Of a stretch of DNA of 64,000 bases, positions 18,202-27,415 are shown in pieces (position 1 is the first letter of the stretch; every line of letters begins with the position of its first letter). Origin of the DNA: Oligoflexia bacterium. GTDB taxonomy: Bacteria > Bdellovibrionota_G > JALEGL01. Location of the stretch: NCBI GenBank assembly GCA_035326705.1, contig DAOLES010000004.1, positions 123,308-187,307 on the forward strand. Direction: 5' to 3'. Under the pieces are notes generated by a model. That model saw only the letters and a list, made by a program, of their open reading frames with translations, was not told the DNA's origin and ran no database searches. The position numbers and the translations under genes are program-made.

Positions 18202-20610
18202 GTGGATAAAGAGAATACAGAAGATAAAAAAGCACTGACAGAGAAGCGGGTTACACGTCGGGTAATACGACGTAGGAAATCTACTGCGTCAAGTCCTCAG
18301 CTTGAAGAAAATCAAGAAAAAGCTGAGGCGCTTGTACAAGAAGAACAGGTAACGGGCGTTGAGGCATCTTCTGAACAAACAGAACAAGAGGCTAAGCAAA
18401 GCGTTGAGCAAGATGAAGTTGAGATCAGCGAGTCTGTTAAGCGTAAAGCGGCATCTAAAGCAAAAGTAATGCCTCGCGGGCTTAAGAAAGTTACAAAACC
18501 TAAGACCTCAAATGTAGATTCAGCCGTTGAAGCTGATAACAGTGCTGTGGAACAAGACAATGATACAGTGGATAATACTGAGACAACTTCTGATGAAAAA
18601 GGCGGTTATTCAAGAATCCGTGTTGCGCAAGACATAGCAAAACCTGAAGGTGGTTTAAGGGTTGTTAAGCCGGCACCAAAAGATTATAACTCTAATGTTG
18701 TACCAACACCGGGTACAGGACGTAGAAAAGATATTATTGAAATCAGAGATATCTATAACCCTAAAAATTTACGCAATAAAAAACGTCGTAAACCTGCTCC
18801 TGGTGAAGGTAAAAAAACTGAGATCACTGTTCCTAGAGCTGCGAAACGGATTATTCGTATGGAAGATGTTATCTCTGTTGCTGAGTTAGCCAAAAAAATG
18901 AGCGTTAAAGCTGGTGATGTTATTGGTAAGTTGATGGGCATGGGGATGATGGTGACCATTAACCAAAACATTGATTCTGATACAGCAACCTTGGTGGCCA
19001 ATGAGTTTGGCTATGAAGTAGAAAATGTTAAAGTTGATGCAGAAGATTTATTGGAACAGCATGAAAAAGCATTAGAATCCAAGCCAGAAGATTTACAGTT
19101 TAGACCGCCAGTTGTGACAGTTATGGGTCACGTGGATCATGGTAAAACTTCTTTGTTGGATAAAATTCGTAAAGCTGATGTGGCTGCCGGTGAAGCTGGC
19201 GGGATTACTCAACATATTGGAGCGTATTCTGTAAAATTGGATAGCGGCAAACAAGTAACATTTATTGATACACCAGGCCACGAAGCATTTACATCCATGC
19301 GCGCACGGGGTGCACGGGTAACAGATATTGTTATTTTGGTGGTTGCGGGTGATGATGGTGTTATGCCACAAACCAAAGAAGCCATCAATCATGCGCAAAG
19401 TGCTGAAGTACCTATTATTGTTGCAGTTAATAAAGTGGATAAACCCGGTGTAGATATTGATAGAATTAAAAATGAATTGACGGAGTTTAGCATGGTCCCA
19501 GAAGAGTGGGGCGGAGACACAATTTATGTACCAGTATCAGCAAAAACAGGTCAAGGGATTAACGATCTTTTAGAAGTTGTAGCTCTGCAGTCAGATATTT
19601 TAGAGCTTAAAGCTAACCCAGATCGACCTGCCAGAGGCGTGGTGATAGAAGCCAGCTTAGATAAACAAAAAGGTGTGGTGTCCACACTTTTGGTCCAAGA
19701 TGGTACACTCAGAGAAGGTGACACCATTGTAGCGGGTACACATTATGGTCGTGTGCGTGCGATGCGTGATGATAAAGGTATGCGTGTTAAAGAAATTCCT
19801 CCTTCAGGTGCGGTTGAGCTTATGGGGCTTTCAGGCGTTGCTTCAGCTGGGGATGCTTTTTCTATTGTACCGGATGAAAAGAAAGCCAAGCAGATTACTC
19901 AATTGAAACATAACCAAGAGCGACAAAAAGAATTGGCCAAGACCAGTAAGGTATCTTTGGATGACTTGTATCAAAAAATCGCATTGGGCGACGTAAAAGA
20001 GCTTAAAGTTGTGGTGAAAGCCGATACAGCGGGCTCAGTTGAGGTGTTAACTAAAAAACTAGAAGATTTATCTACAGCTAAAGTGAGTGTCAAAGTGATT
20101 CACGGTGCCGTGGGGGGTGTGTCGGATAATGATGTTATGTTAGCCAGTGCTTCAGGAGCGATTGTTATAGCATTTCATACTCGACCTACGGGCAGCGTAA
20201 GAAAGTTAGCAGAACAAGAAAGTGTAGATTTACGTGTGTATGATATTATTTATGAACTGTTGGAAGACATAACCAGTGCAATGGCTGGTTTGTTGGCTCC
20301 CAAAGAAGTTGAAACTGTATTGGGACATGCGCAGGTCAGACAAATTTTTACCATTCCAAAGCAAGGAACAGTTGCCGGTTGTATGGTAACCGATGGGAAA
20401 GTTTTGCGTTCTTCTAAAGTAAGATTGATTCGTGAAAATGTGCCAATTTACACTGGAGAACTGAGTTCATTAAAGCGCTTTAAAGATGATGCCAAGGAAG
20501 TGCGTGAAGGCATGGAGTGTGGTATGTCTATTGTTAATTACAATGACATCAAAGTTGATGATGTCATTGAAGCCTTTGAAATAGAAGAAGTCGCCGCTGA
20601 ATTGGAATAA
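18202..20610 (+). CDS. infB: Translation initiation factor IF-2
   Basis: The GTPase that places initiator tRNA on the 30S subunit and promotes subunit joining. Start is GTG. The first 210 residues are a low-complexity Lys/Glu-rich extension with an Arg-rich patch (RVTRRVIRRRKS). The IF-2 N-domain follows (about 230-285). The G domain has G1 GHVDHGKT near residue 312, DTPGHEAF, and NKVDKPG. Domains II-IV run to the end (GMECGMSIVNYNDIKVDDVIE). The 802 residues are normal. It is in operon with nusA upstream; rbfA and truB follow after a 379-base gap with repeats. Confidence 0.97.
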   Translation: MDKENTEDKKALTEKRVTRRVIRRRKSTASSPQLEENQEKAEALVQEEQVTGVEASSEQTEQEAKQSVEQDEVEISESVKRKAASKAKVMPRGLKKVTKPKTSNVDSAVEADNSAVEQDNDTVDNTETTSDEKGGYSRIRVAQDIAKPEGGLRVVKPAPKDYNSNVVPTPGTGRRKDIIEIRDIYNPKNLRNKKRRKPAPGEGKKTEITVPRAAKRIIRMEDVISVAELAKKMSVKAGDVIGKLMGMGMMVTINQNIDSDTATLVANEFGYEVENVKVDAEDLLEQHEKALESKPEDLQFRPPVVTVMGHVDHGKTSLLDKIRKADVAAGEAGGITQHIGAYSVKLDSGKQVTFIDTPGHEAFTSMRARGARVTDIVILVVAGDDGVMPQTKEAINHAQSAEVPIIVAVNKVDKPGVDIDRIKNELTEFSMVPEEWGGDTIYVPVSAKTGQGINDLLEVVALQSDILELKANPDRPARGVVIEASLDKQKGVVSTLLVQDGTLREGDTIVAGTHYGRVRAMRDDKGMRVKEIPPSGAVELMGLSGVASAGDAFSIVPDEKKAKQITQLKHNQERQKELAKTSKVSLDDLYQKIALGDVKELKVVVKADTAGSVEVLTKKLEDLSTAKVSVKVIHGAVGGVSDNDVMLASASGAIVIAFHTRPTGSVRKLAEQESVDLRVYDIIYELLEDITSAMAGLLAPKEVETVLGHAQVRQIFTIPKQGTVAGCMVTDGKVLRSSKVRLIRENVPIYTGELSSLKRFKDDAKEVREGMECGMSIVNYNDIKVDDVIEAFEIEEVAAELE

Positions 20611-20618
20611 AGCTATTA

Positions 20619-20687
20619 ATTATTTTTTATGAATATTCGGCTGATCGGGCTTTGCCCTCAAGGCCTTCATATTCAATAAAAAATAAT
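20619..20687 (+). repeat. REP-like palindrome family B, copy 2
   Basis: The arms ATTATTTTTTATGAATAT and ATATTCAATAAAAAATAAT pair with one bulge around the conserved core CGGCTGATCGGGCTT and CAAGGCCTTC. Compared with the copy at 6.2 kb the core is kept and the arms differ while still pairing. It starts nine bases after the infB stop. Confidence 0.75.
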
Positions 20688-20733
20688 TGTTTAGAGAAAA
20701 TCTATAACATTTGTTGAAAAAAGCATTTTACAC

Positions 20734-20810
20734 GAGGCTATTTTGTATAGGCTCAAGCGCGGGGATGAGAAAACAAAAACTACGCTTTTTGTTTTTAAGG
20801 GGGTCGGAGG
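20734..20810 (+). repeat. Mosaic hairpin repeat, copy 2
   Basis: The order of blocks matches the copy at 40.2 kb. First comes a hairpin with loop TTTGT and flanks CTAT/ATAG, then GGGGATGA. An A-rich hairpin follows (AAAACAAAAA, loop CTACGC, TTTTTGTTTT), then a G-run. The GAGGGGC stem is degenerate here. Confidence 0.65.
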
Positions 20811-20923
20811 CTTTGCATAAGATGATGTAATCTTTAACGAGTTAACATTATTTAAATACCTCTCTATTTAAGGGAACTTGAGGAAAAGAAGGTTTATCCT
20901 GATTTTTCCCCGGGTGGGTTGAA

Positions 20924-20976
20924 TTGACCAAAAACGACGTTTTTTGGTCAAGAAGGGGGGAGAGATCCTCCCTTAA
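20924..20976 (+). repeat. Diverged mosaic hairpin before rbfA
   Basis: An 11-bp stem TTGACCAAAAA / TTTTTGGTCAA with loop CGACGT is followed by a G-rich/C-rich pair (GGGGGG, CCTCCC) and AAAAAGGA, the rbfA ribosome-binding site. The loop sequence ACGACGTTTTTT matches the A-rich hairpin of the dispersed family. It may form part of the rbfA leader. Confidence 0.5.
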
Positions 20977-20989
20977 AAAGGAAAAACAG

Positions 20990-21343
20990 ATGAAAAATGT
21001 ACCCTATAAACGTGTTGATCGGATGAATGATCAGATTAGACAAATTGTATCTGCAACATTGTTAGAGTTTGTTCATGAAGACAGTTTGGCAGGAGTCAGT
21101 GTAACGGCTGCGGATATTTCTCCAGATTTTAAACATGCTAAGCTTTTTTATCGGGTGTTGCCGGGCTTTGATGCTGATAAGGCACGATTGTCGTTAATAA
21201 AAGTGCTGCCTAAAGTGCAAAGAATTGTGGCCAAAGAAATGCAGACTCGCTATTCGCCTAACATACGTTTTATATTTGATAACTCTTTGGATGAAGGATC
21301 AAAAATAGAAGCACTGCTTGAAAAAATCAAAGAAGACGTTTAG
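20990..21343 (+). CDS. rbfA: Ribosome-binding factor A
   Basis: RbfA binds the 30S subunit late in assembly and helps 16S rRNA 5' end maturation and cold growth. The start ATG at 20990 has SD AAGGA and gives 117 residues, the family length. It opens with YKRVDRMNDQIRQIVSATLLE, the helix that starts nearly all RbfA proteins. The central KH-like fold includes DISPDFKHAKLFYRVL. The C-terminal part is RYSPNIRFIFDNSLDEG. truB starts seven bases downstream. Confidence 0.93.
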   Translation: MKNVPYKRVDRMNDQIRQIVSATLLEFVHEDSLAGVSVTAADISPDFKHAKLFYRVLPGFDADKARLSLIKVLPKVQRIVAKEMQTRYSPNIRFIFDNSLDEGSKIEALLEKIKEDV

Positions 21344-21350
21344 TTGCTTA

Positions 21351-22244
21351 ATGAACATGCATGGAGTTTTTTTTATCAATAAGCCGCAGGGTATTTCTTC
21401 TTTTGGTGTGCTTAAAAAAATGCGCAAACATTTATCTGAATGTTATGCTGTTAGCTACAAAACCATTAAAATAGGGCATGCGGGGACTTTAGATCCAGAG
21501 GCCAGTGGCTTGTTGTTGGTGTGTGTTGGGCAAGCAACCAAGATCAGTTCGTATTTGATGCGAGATAAAAAAACTTACAGCTTGGATGTGGTTTTGGGTC
21601 AGCAAACTACAACTGATGATGATGAGGGTGAGATTATTTTTTCTTCTGATCAAAACATCAAGCTAGAGGTTGTTAAAGAAATATGTGAAAAATTTAAAGG
21701 CGCATTTGCTCAAGTCCCCCCAGATTTTAGTGCCATCAAACATAAAGGAAAAAAACTGTATGAATATGCACGGGAGGGTGTTGCAGTTGAACGTAAAGCA
21801 AGAACCGTCCATATCTATGATTTGAAAATCATCGACTACACTTACCCTATTTTAAAAATTGAAGTTCACTGTAGTAAAGGGACATACATGCGCGCCTTGG
21901 CAAGGGATATAGGTGAAGCGCTTAAGGTGGGAGCGCATGCAAAAAATATTCACCGCTTCCAAAGTGGTGAGTTTAAGCTTGAGCAAGCCGTAAGCTTAGA
22001 AATTTTTTTAAACTTTTCCAAACAGCAAATCAGTCAAAACATGCTGCCTATGGAGCAGATGATGCAAGCCATGCCCAGTTTGGAAAATTTCACAGAGGGA
22101 GAGAAAAATAACTTGTTGCAGGGTCAGTTTTTAGCCAGCCCAATTCAAGAAGGTGAATATGCTTTATATGATGAGCAAGGGAAGTTGTTTGCCTTAGGTG
22201 AAGCCAATGGAGAGCGTATAAAAATAAAACGGGCATTGGTTTAA
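21351..22244 (+). CDS. truB: tRNA pseudouridine(55) synthase TruB
   Basis: TruB makes pseudouridine 55 in the T-loop of tRNAs. The start ATG at 21351 gives MNMHGVFFINKPQGISSF, in line with the family; a TTG farther upstream would overlap rbfA. The catalytic Asp is in GHAGTLDPEASGLLLV. Later blocks are KGTYMRALARDIGEALKVG and HRFQSGEF. Length is 297 residues. It ends the nusA-infB-rbfA-truB group; rpsO, which often follows truB, is not found here. Confidence 0.95.
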   Translation: MNMHGVFFINKPQGISSFGVLKKMRKHLSECYAVSYKTIKIGHAGTLDPEASGLLLVCVGQATKISSYLMRDKKTYSLDVVLGQQTTTDDDEGEIIFSSDQNIKLEVVKEICEKFKGAFAQVPPDFSAIKHKGKKLYEYAREGVAVERKARTVHIYDLKIIDYTYPILKIEVHCSKGTYMRALARDIGEALKVGAHAKNIHRFQSGEFKLEQAVSLEIFLNFSKQQISQNMLPMEQMMQAMPSLENFTEGEKNNLLQGQFLASPIQEGEYALYDEQGKLFALGEANGERIKIKRALV

Positions 22245-22257
22245 AAACAATTGATGT

Positions 22258-22584
22258 TTAGTGGGTAAACCAAAGTTTGCTGATCAAGTCATTTTCAATT
22301 TTACAAGTCCAGATAGTGTTTCTTGTGGCACCGCAAACATAATTTGAAAAATACAGATGTAAGATGAAGAAGGGGTCTAAGGTGTAATGTTGTGTGATTT
22401 GGCAGCTTAAATCTGGATTGATCTTAAATAAATTATGAGTAATTTTTAGCAGCTCAGTTTTTGAAGAAAAAGCGGTGAGGTCATCATGTAAATTTATTCC
22501 AACAATATTGTCATGAAATAGGCTTGAAAATAAATAAGCATTTTTTTCGTTGAATGATTGTTGCAGGATTGTGTGTAAAGACAT
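22258..22584 (-). CDS. Small NTF2-like (SnoaL-type) protein
   Basis: A 108-residue protein with the general pattern of an NTF2-like fold. It begins with a helix (LHTILQQSFNEKNAYLFSSL), then a pocket strand (FHDNIVGINLHDDLTAFSSK), a helix with KTELLKITHNLFKINPDL, and three strands ending SKLWFTH. Proteins of this fold serve as small-molecule isomerases, scaffolds or immunity-like partners, so no function can be given. It is convergent with truB and alone. Confidence 0.6.
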   Translation of the reverse strand: MSLHTILQQSFNEKNAYLFSSLFHDNIVGINLHDDLTAFSSKTELLKITHNLFKINPDLSCQITQHYTLDPFFILHLYFSNYVCGATRNTIWTCKIENDLISKLWFTH

Positions 22585-22741
22585 GGTATTTTTTAACCTT
22601 TAGGTGTGATGACGGCAAGGCTAGAAGGGTTTATCAAATTATTTTTTGGGGTTATAATTTGCTGGTAAATCACTGAAAAATTTCAATATTTTAGCTGTAT
22701 AAAATTGAAAAAATATACTTTTATTGTCATAATATTAAAAT

Positions 22742-23572
22742 ATGGCAATTAATATATTAAAAACAAATATTTATAAATATACATTTGTTGTCATATTTTA
22801 TTTATTTTGCAAATCTTATGCAAAAGACTATGTATACAGTTTGCAAGACTACTTTATGCATGGCCAGGAATTGGTTGAGGAATATTTGCAAAGTTCAGAA
22901 CAGGGTGAGCAAATCAAAAGCCTTGTACAGCGTTATTCCAACAGTTGTGTGCAGATAGAAGTACCCAAAAATGAGAATGGTAAAACCATGGTTACTATGG
23001 GCGGTGCGGTGATTGTGGCCAAAGGTATGCTGCTGCTTTCTTCTGGCCATAATTTTTTGGGTGTAAATAAAAAGAACCCAATCAAAGTTTTGGGTCCCAA
23101 GGGTGAATCTAAAAAAGCTTACTTGATGCAAATGGATTATAATCCCCAAGAAAATACAGATTGGGCCATATTACAAGTTGAGGGCAATGGCTTTCATCCG
23201 CAATATGCGGTTGAACTGAGCCGTTCAATTAAGATGAATGCAATGGCAGTGGTTTTGGGTTATCCGCAAAGTTATGGCAAAGATGAAGATGGACAGGTGG
23301 TGCATACAAAAGCTTATCCCGGACAAAGGTTGGACCCTTTGGTGTTGTTAACCAAAATATCACATAAAGATCAGGGTAGAAAAGTGGTGCTAGATTTAGA
23401 AGGCGGGGCTTTTTTCTTGCCCGGTGCCAGTGGCGGACCAGTATTTGATATAGAGGGCGGTCTGATGGGGCAATATACTTCTTTTATTACTGTGGTGGGT
23501 CGCGGGCAAACCACGGGTAAAGCCAGTATGCGGCCATTCCCCAAAGCTTTGGTTAAAATACTCAACCCATAG
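22742..23572 (+). CDS. Secreted trypsin-like serine protease
   Basis: A 276-residue protein with an N-terminal hydrophobic signal (about 12-26). The chymotrypsin-fold triad can be placed: His103 in LLLSSGHNF, Asp140 in NTDWAIL, and Ser230 in the GASGGPV motif. There is no PDZ domain after the protease domain, so this is not a DegP type. It would act in the periplasm or outside. Upstream is very AT-rich and has no clear SD. It is monocistronic and convergent with the EEP-family gene. Confidence 0.82.
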   Translation: MAINILKTNIYKYTFVVIFYLFCKSYAKDYVYSLQDYFMHGQELVEEYLQSSEQGEQIKSLVQRYSNSCVQIEVPKNENGKTMVTMGGAVIVAKGMLLLSSGHNFLGVNKKNPIKVLGPKGESKKAYLMQMDYNPQENTDWAILQVEGNGFHPQYAVELSRSIKMNAMAVVLGYPQSYGKDEDGQVVHTKAYPGQRLDPLVLLTKISHKDQGRKVVLDLEGGAFFLPGASGGPVFDIEGGLMGQYTSFITVVGRGQTTGKASMRPFPKALVKILNP

Positions 23573-23597
23573 GCTTTTTAAAGTATAAAATTTACAG

Positions 23598-24737
23598 TTA
23601 GTTTGAATCAACTGAAAATACAAAATAAGCCGGATAGTGGTCAGATTTGGCTATGGGAATGATACTTGCGTATTCAAGTTGAAGTCCCCCACTGTAATGA
23701 GCTTGATCCAGTAAAAGTTGGCTGCCTTGATGGTTTTTTGAATAGGCTTGCTCTGTATTAGAAAAAGCCGATGTAAAGCCTAATTTTTTTAACAGTCTAA
23801 GAGCTTTGGGCCGCACTTTTCTCATTGGCCAGCGATTGATGCTGTTGGGAACATTAAAGTCACCAAAAACAATCGTTCCAGCCATATCTCCCAGGTTTTC
23901 CGTGATGCACTCTTCTGAAGCATCCAAGTTGGTCATGCAAGACTGCATTTGACAATACAGAGGGTTGTTTTTACTGCGGATGATTTGATTGGCAAGGCCA
24001 ACCGTCGCTTTTAAGCCATCAGGATCTTTAAAGTGGCCAAGGTAGCAAGTCCAAGGTTCTACCAGGTGTAGGGGCAACATGTTAATCCACTGCCCTTGAA
24101 ACTCTATGGGCACAATGCTGAGATGCTTGGTGTAATATTGGCAATCGGTATAGGAATTGATGGCTTCATTTTGCCTGGTTTGCTCACAATAATCCAGCCA
24201 CCTTTGTTCAATATCTTTTGTGTCAGGTGTGGGGACCCAATCAGCAATAAATGTACTGATATTACGAATAGCTAGGTCTTTGTTGACAAAGATAGCAATG
24301 CCATGCAGTTCATTGTCGTCTTTGTACAGTTGGATGAGGGGTTTCTGATAATATTGGCTCAAGAACTGATAGGAAAAAACGGGCCAGCACTCGGGTCTAA
24401 ATTCAGCCAAAACCAAAACATCGGGTCTAAAGTCACTTTCAACAATGCTATGCAAATTATCGTACATAAGTGTACTGGGGTCGTAGTTTTTATAAGGAGC
24501 CAGCTCACAATGAGACCCACCAAAGAAGACATTCCAAAACATGACTTTGAAGTTTTGTGCCAATTGATCAAAAGTCTGATGAGACATGTTTTCAAAAGGA
24601 CTTAAACCCTCTAAAAAATCCACTTTGTCATATTCAAGAGAAGGAACAGGGTGACTTGATCCAGTGTTTTGGCCATAAGCCAAAAAGTTTAACAAGAGAA
24701 CACTTGAGATGAACCATAGCTTTGGTCGTTCCAACAT
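23598..24737 (-). CDS. Secreted endonuclease/exonuclease/phosphatase family protein
   Basis: A member of the EEP superfamily (DNase I, exonuclease III, sphingomyelinase fold). The metal-binding and catalytic blocks are present: VMFWNVFF, DVLVLAEFRPE, VFGDFNVP and SDHYPAYFVF at the end. A signal peptide (about 5-23 from the chosen start) indicates export, so it could be an extracellular nuclease or phosphodiesterase; the substrate is open. The ATG at 24737 is used; a TTG four codons upstream is possible. Several cysteines (CEQ, CQYY, CYLG, CQMQSC) suggest disulfides. Confidence 0.82.
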   Translation of the reverse strand: MLERPKLWFISSVLLLNFLAYGQNTGSSHPVPSLEYDKVDFLEGLSPFENMSHQTFDQLAQNFKVMFWNVFFGGSHCELAPYKNYDPSTLMYDNLHSIVESDFRPDVLVLAEFRPECWPVFSYQFLSQYYQKPLIQLYKDDNELHGIAIFVNKDLAIRNISTFIADWVPTPDTKDIEQRWLDYCEQTRQNEAINSYTDCQYYTKHLSIVPIEFQGQWINMLPLHLVEPWTCYLGHFKDPDGLKATVGLANQIIRSKNNPLYCQMQSCMTNLDASEECITENLGDMAGTIVFGDFNVPNSINRWPMRKVRPKALRLLKKLGFTSAFSNTEQAYSKNHQGSQLLLDQAHYSGGLQLEYASIIPIAKSDHYPAYFVFSVDSN

Positions 24738-24865
24738 AGAATAACGCAATACATTGTTTTTTCTATATATACAAATAAGTTTTGCACTTGCTTCCTGCTC
24801 AGGACTAAGGTAAACCGCCTGATATTTAGCAAAATAAGCGTATTTATTGAGTATGGAGTAATAAC

Positions 24866-26119
24866 ATGAACGTTAAAGTTGAAAATCAATCAAGTTTTGA
24901 GAAAAAGATTATTGTGCAAATACCTGAAACGGAAGTGGTTGAGGAAATTGACAAAGCCTATAAAGGTTTAAAAAATCAAGCCAATATTCCAGGTTTTAGA
25001 AAAGGTAAAGCTCCCCGGGCTATTTTGGAAAAAAAATATGGGCCATCTGTTGAGGCGCAAGTGTATCAAGAATTGGTGCGCAGTTCAGTGGCAGAAGTGA
25101 TTGAAAAAGAAAATTTAAATGCCATTAATGTGAGAAATATTTCTGAGCCAAAAAGAGATGAAAAAAAAGGCTTTTCATACCATGCTATTATTGAGGTTAA
25201 GCCAGAGGTCAAACCCAAAAAATACACCGGCATTAAAATCAAAGAAGAAAAAATAGAAGTCGGTGATAAAGAATTAGAACAAGCTCTAGATCACATTCGT
25301 CAATCGCAAGCTGTACTGCAGAAAAAAGAAAAAGCCCTTACCCCCAAAAAAGGCGACTTTGCCGCCATCCGGATTGAGTCATTGTTGGCTAGTCCTGGTC
25401 AAGAAAGCAAAGCGCAAGAACGCATTTATGAAGTGGGTGCCAAAGGTGGCCAAGAAGTCTTGGATCAAGCTTTGTTAAAAATGACTGTGGGTCAATCTGA
25501 AGCCGTGACCTTTCATGATAAAAAGAACAATAAAGACCTTAACATGCGGGTTCATTTGGATGAAATCAAAGAAAAAGTCTTACCGGAAGTCAATGATGAC
25601 TTGGCCAAATCTTTAGGCCAGTTTAAAACTTTGGCTGAATTGAAAGACAAGTTAAAACAAGATTTACTTGAAGAAGCTGATAAGCGTGGCAAGCATAAAA
25701 AAGTAGAAAATTTATTAGAAGCGCTGCGTAAGAGTAACCCATTGGACGTACCTCCAACCTTGGTTTCCAATGAAATTCAATTCATGCTGGAGAATATTCA
25801 AAATCAAATGCGTTGGAGTGGTGTTCCGGCCTTTCCAGAAGACTACACACAAGAACAAATTATCAATGAGTTGAAACCTGATGCAGAAAAACGGGTGCAT
25901 GATCAATTATTGATTGAAGCTATTGCTAAAGCAGAAGACATTACAGTGGATGATAAAGCGCTTAATGATAAAATTGCAGACTTGGCCAAGCAGTCTAAAG
26001 TGCCTACCGCTGAGCTAAAAGCTTATTATGAAAAAACTCACCGTTTGGATTCTGTAAGATTTGATCTGGTTTGGGAAAAAACCATTGATTTTCTTCTTGA
26101 AAAAGCCAACAGCAAATAA
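24866..26119 (+). CDS. tig: Trigger factor
   Basis: Ribosome-associated chaperone with peptidyl-prolyl isomerase activity that meets nascent chains. The ribosome-binding signature is seen as NIPGFRKGKAPRAILEKKYG (family GFRxGKxP). The FKBP-like domain is at about 150-235 and the long helical C-domain follows. The 417 residues are typical. It opens a plus-strand protease/chaperone region with clpP, clpX and lon, the usual order in many proteobacteria, although two small unknown genes are interspersed. Confidence 0.95.
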   Translation: MNVKVENQSSFEKKIIVQIPETEVVEEIDKAYKGLKNQANIPGFRKGKAPRAILEKKYGPSVEAQVYQELVRSSVAEVIEKENLNAINVRNISEPKRDEKKGFSYHAIIEVKPEVKPKKYTGIKIKEEKIEVGDKELEQALDHIRQSQAVLQKKEKALTPKKGDFAAIRIESLLASPGQESKAQERIYEVGAKGGQEVLDQALLKMTVGQSEAVTFHDKKNNKDLNMRVHLDEIKEKVLPEVNDDLAKSLGQFKTLAELKDKLKQDLLEEADKRGKHKKVENLLEALRKSNPLDVPPTLVSNEIQFMLENIQNQMRWSGVPAFPEDYTQEQIINELKPDAEKRVHDQLLIEAIAKAEDITVDDKALNDKIADLAKQSKVPTAELKAYYEKTHRLDSVRFDLVWEKTIDFLLEKANSK

Positions 26120-26256
26120 AAATCAAGAATAATCAGTGGTTTAAGCTTTAGGTTGTTATATGCCCACCTGTTAACATGCAGCGCACTTGTTGCGCTGCAT
26201 GAAATATGCTAACGATTGTGTTAGATAAAATCAATTGATCAAAGGAAGGTGGGAAT

Positions 26257-26709
26257 ATGATTAAAATTAAGTACAGTATGTATTGTTTGATTGTGGCAAT
26301 AGTATGTGCGGGCACAGCTTTTGCCCAACAAGATGGAAGCTACTATTACCAAGAAAAAAGACCAAGCGCGTATGGCTGGGATTCTAATGCTAGTACAGAG
26401 CTCAGAAAACAGGGGATGCGGACGCGTCCACAAATCGAGAACCCTTATAAATTGCCAGAAACAAATCTACAAGCCATAGAAGTCTGTAGACTCCAGGTAA
26501 TGCGGGCTGAAACACACCCAAGTTATTACAGATTACATGCTTATATTTTGGCAACTTATGAGGCAGATATGGATGAGTGGGTTTACCAAACACCAGCTTT
26601 TGCCTGTAATGATCAGCAAACAGAAGACTTTTACCGGGCAAAACTTAAAGAAGACGGTTATCCAGAATTCTTTAAAGTTGTCTTAAGTGGTTATTTCACC
26701 TGGCGCTAA
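26257..26709 (+). CDS. Hypothetical secreted protein
   Basis: A 150-residue protein with a clear signal peptide (cleavage after GTAFAQ, about residue 24) and a strong SD (AAAGGAAGG). The mature part is rich in Tyr and charged residues (DGSYYYQEKRP, HPSYYRLHAYILATYEAD) and has two Cys (EVCRL, FACND) that may pair. It lies between tig and clpP and ends in a strong terminator. I do not recognise a family. Confidence 0.7.
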   Translation: MIKIKYSMYCLIVAIVCAGTAFAQQDGSYYYQEKRPSAYGWDSNASTELRKQGMRTRPQIENPYKLPETNLQAIEVCRLQVMRAETHPSYYRLHAYILATYEADMDEWVYQTPAFACNDQQTEDFYRAKLKEDGYPEFFKVVLSGYFTWR

Positions 26710-26721
26710 ATATCTTAAAAA

Positions 26722-26751
26722 AGCCCTAAGCTTTCTTAGGGCTTTTTTTTT
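26722..26751 (+). terminator. Rho-independent terminator
   Basis: A 9-bp stem AGCCCTAAG / CTTAGGGCT with a four-base loop is followed by nine Ts, 13 bases after the stop of the secreted protein gene. It separates tig and this gene from clpP. Confidence 0.93.
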
Positions 26752-26810
26752 GTGCGTGGTATAGTTAAGTCTTACGGCAAATATAAATTTTTTTGAGAGG
26801 ATTATTGATT

Positions 26811-27407
26811 ATGCCCTTAATTCCAATGGTAGTTGAACAAACGCACAGAGGTGAGCGTTCATACGATATTTTCAGTCGCTTACTTAAAGAAAGAATCATT
26901 TTTTTAAACTCAGAAATCAACGATGATATTGCCAACTTGGTGGTGGCACAGCTCTTGTTTTTGGAATCAGAAGATCCAGACAAAGAGGTTTTTTTGTACA
27001 TCAATTCTCCCGGTGGCGTGATTTATTCCGGTATGGCTATTTATGATACCATGCAACACATCCGTTGTCCGGTGTCTACGTTTTGCATGGGCATGGCCGC
27101 TTCTATGGCCAGTGTTTTGTTGGCTGCTGGAGAAAAAGGCAAGCGCTATGCTTTACCGCATGCAAGAGTCATGATTCACCAGCCACTTGGAGGTTTTCGT
27201 GGTCAAGCCAGTGACATTGATATCCAAGCCAAAGAAATTTTGCGTTTGCGTGAAGAGCTCAATGGCGTATTGGCCTATCACACGGGGCAAGATATAGAGC
27301 AGCTTGAAAAAGATACAGATAGAGACAACTACATGACCGCAAAAATGGCCAAAGATTATGGTCTGATTGATGAAATTGTAGAAAGCCAAAAACTGAAAAA
27401 AGCGTAA
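26811..27407 (+). CDS. clpP: ATP-dependent Clp protease proteolytic subunit
   Basis: Serine peptidase of the Clp complex; ClpX, encoded 0.6 kb downstream, feeds it unfolded substrates. With the ATG at 26811 (SD GAGAGG) the protein starts MPLIPMVVEQTHRGERSYDI, as in most ClpP. The active Ser is Ser98 in GMAASMAS and the His is His123 in HARVMIHQPLGG. The Asp is in DTDRDNYM near residue 170. It has 198 residues and appears complete. Confidence 0.96.
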   Translation: MPLIPMVVEQTHRGERSYDIFSRLLKERIIFLNSEINDDIANLVVAQLLFLESEDPDKEVFLYINSPGGVIYSGMAIYDTMQHIRCPVSTFCMGMAASMASVLLAAGEKGKRYALPHARVMIHQPLGGFRGQASDIDIQAKEILRLREELNGVLAYHTGQDIEQLEKDTDRDNYMTAKMAKDYGLIDEIVESQKLKKA

Positions 27408-27415
27408 ACCTTGTA

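Larger units (their letters stand above)
20611..20989. other. infB-rbfA gap filled with repeats
   Basis: Three palindromic elements occupy most of this 379-base gap: a family B palindrome (20619-20687) and two mosaic-family hairpins (20734-20810 and 20924-20976). An ORF reading through the last hairpin would extend RbfA by 22 residues and is judged non-coding. Confidence 0.7.

Noticed and set aside
20924..20989. 22-residue N-terminal extension of RbfA
   Set aside because: It reads through a palindromic hairpin; the ATG at 20990 has a good SD and the family start.
26122..26256. Stem GCAGCGCA / TGCGCTGC after tig as a terminator
   Set aside because: The hairpin is clear but has no T-run, so I did not list it as a terminator.
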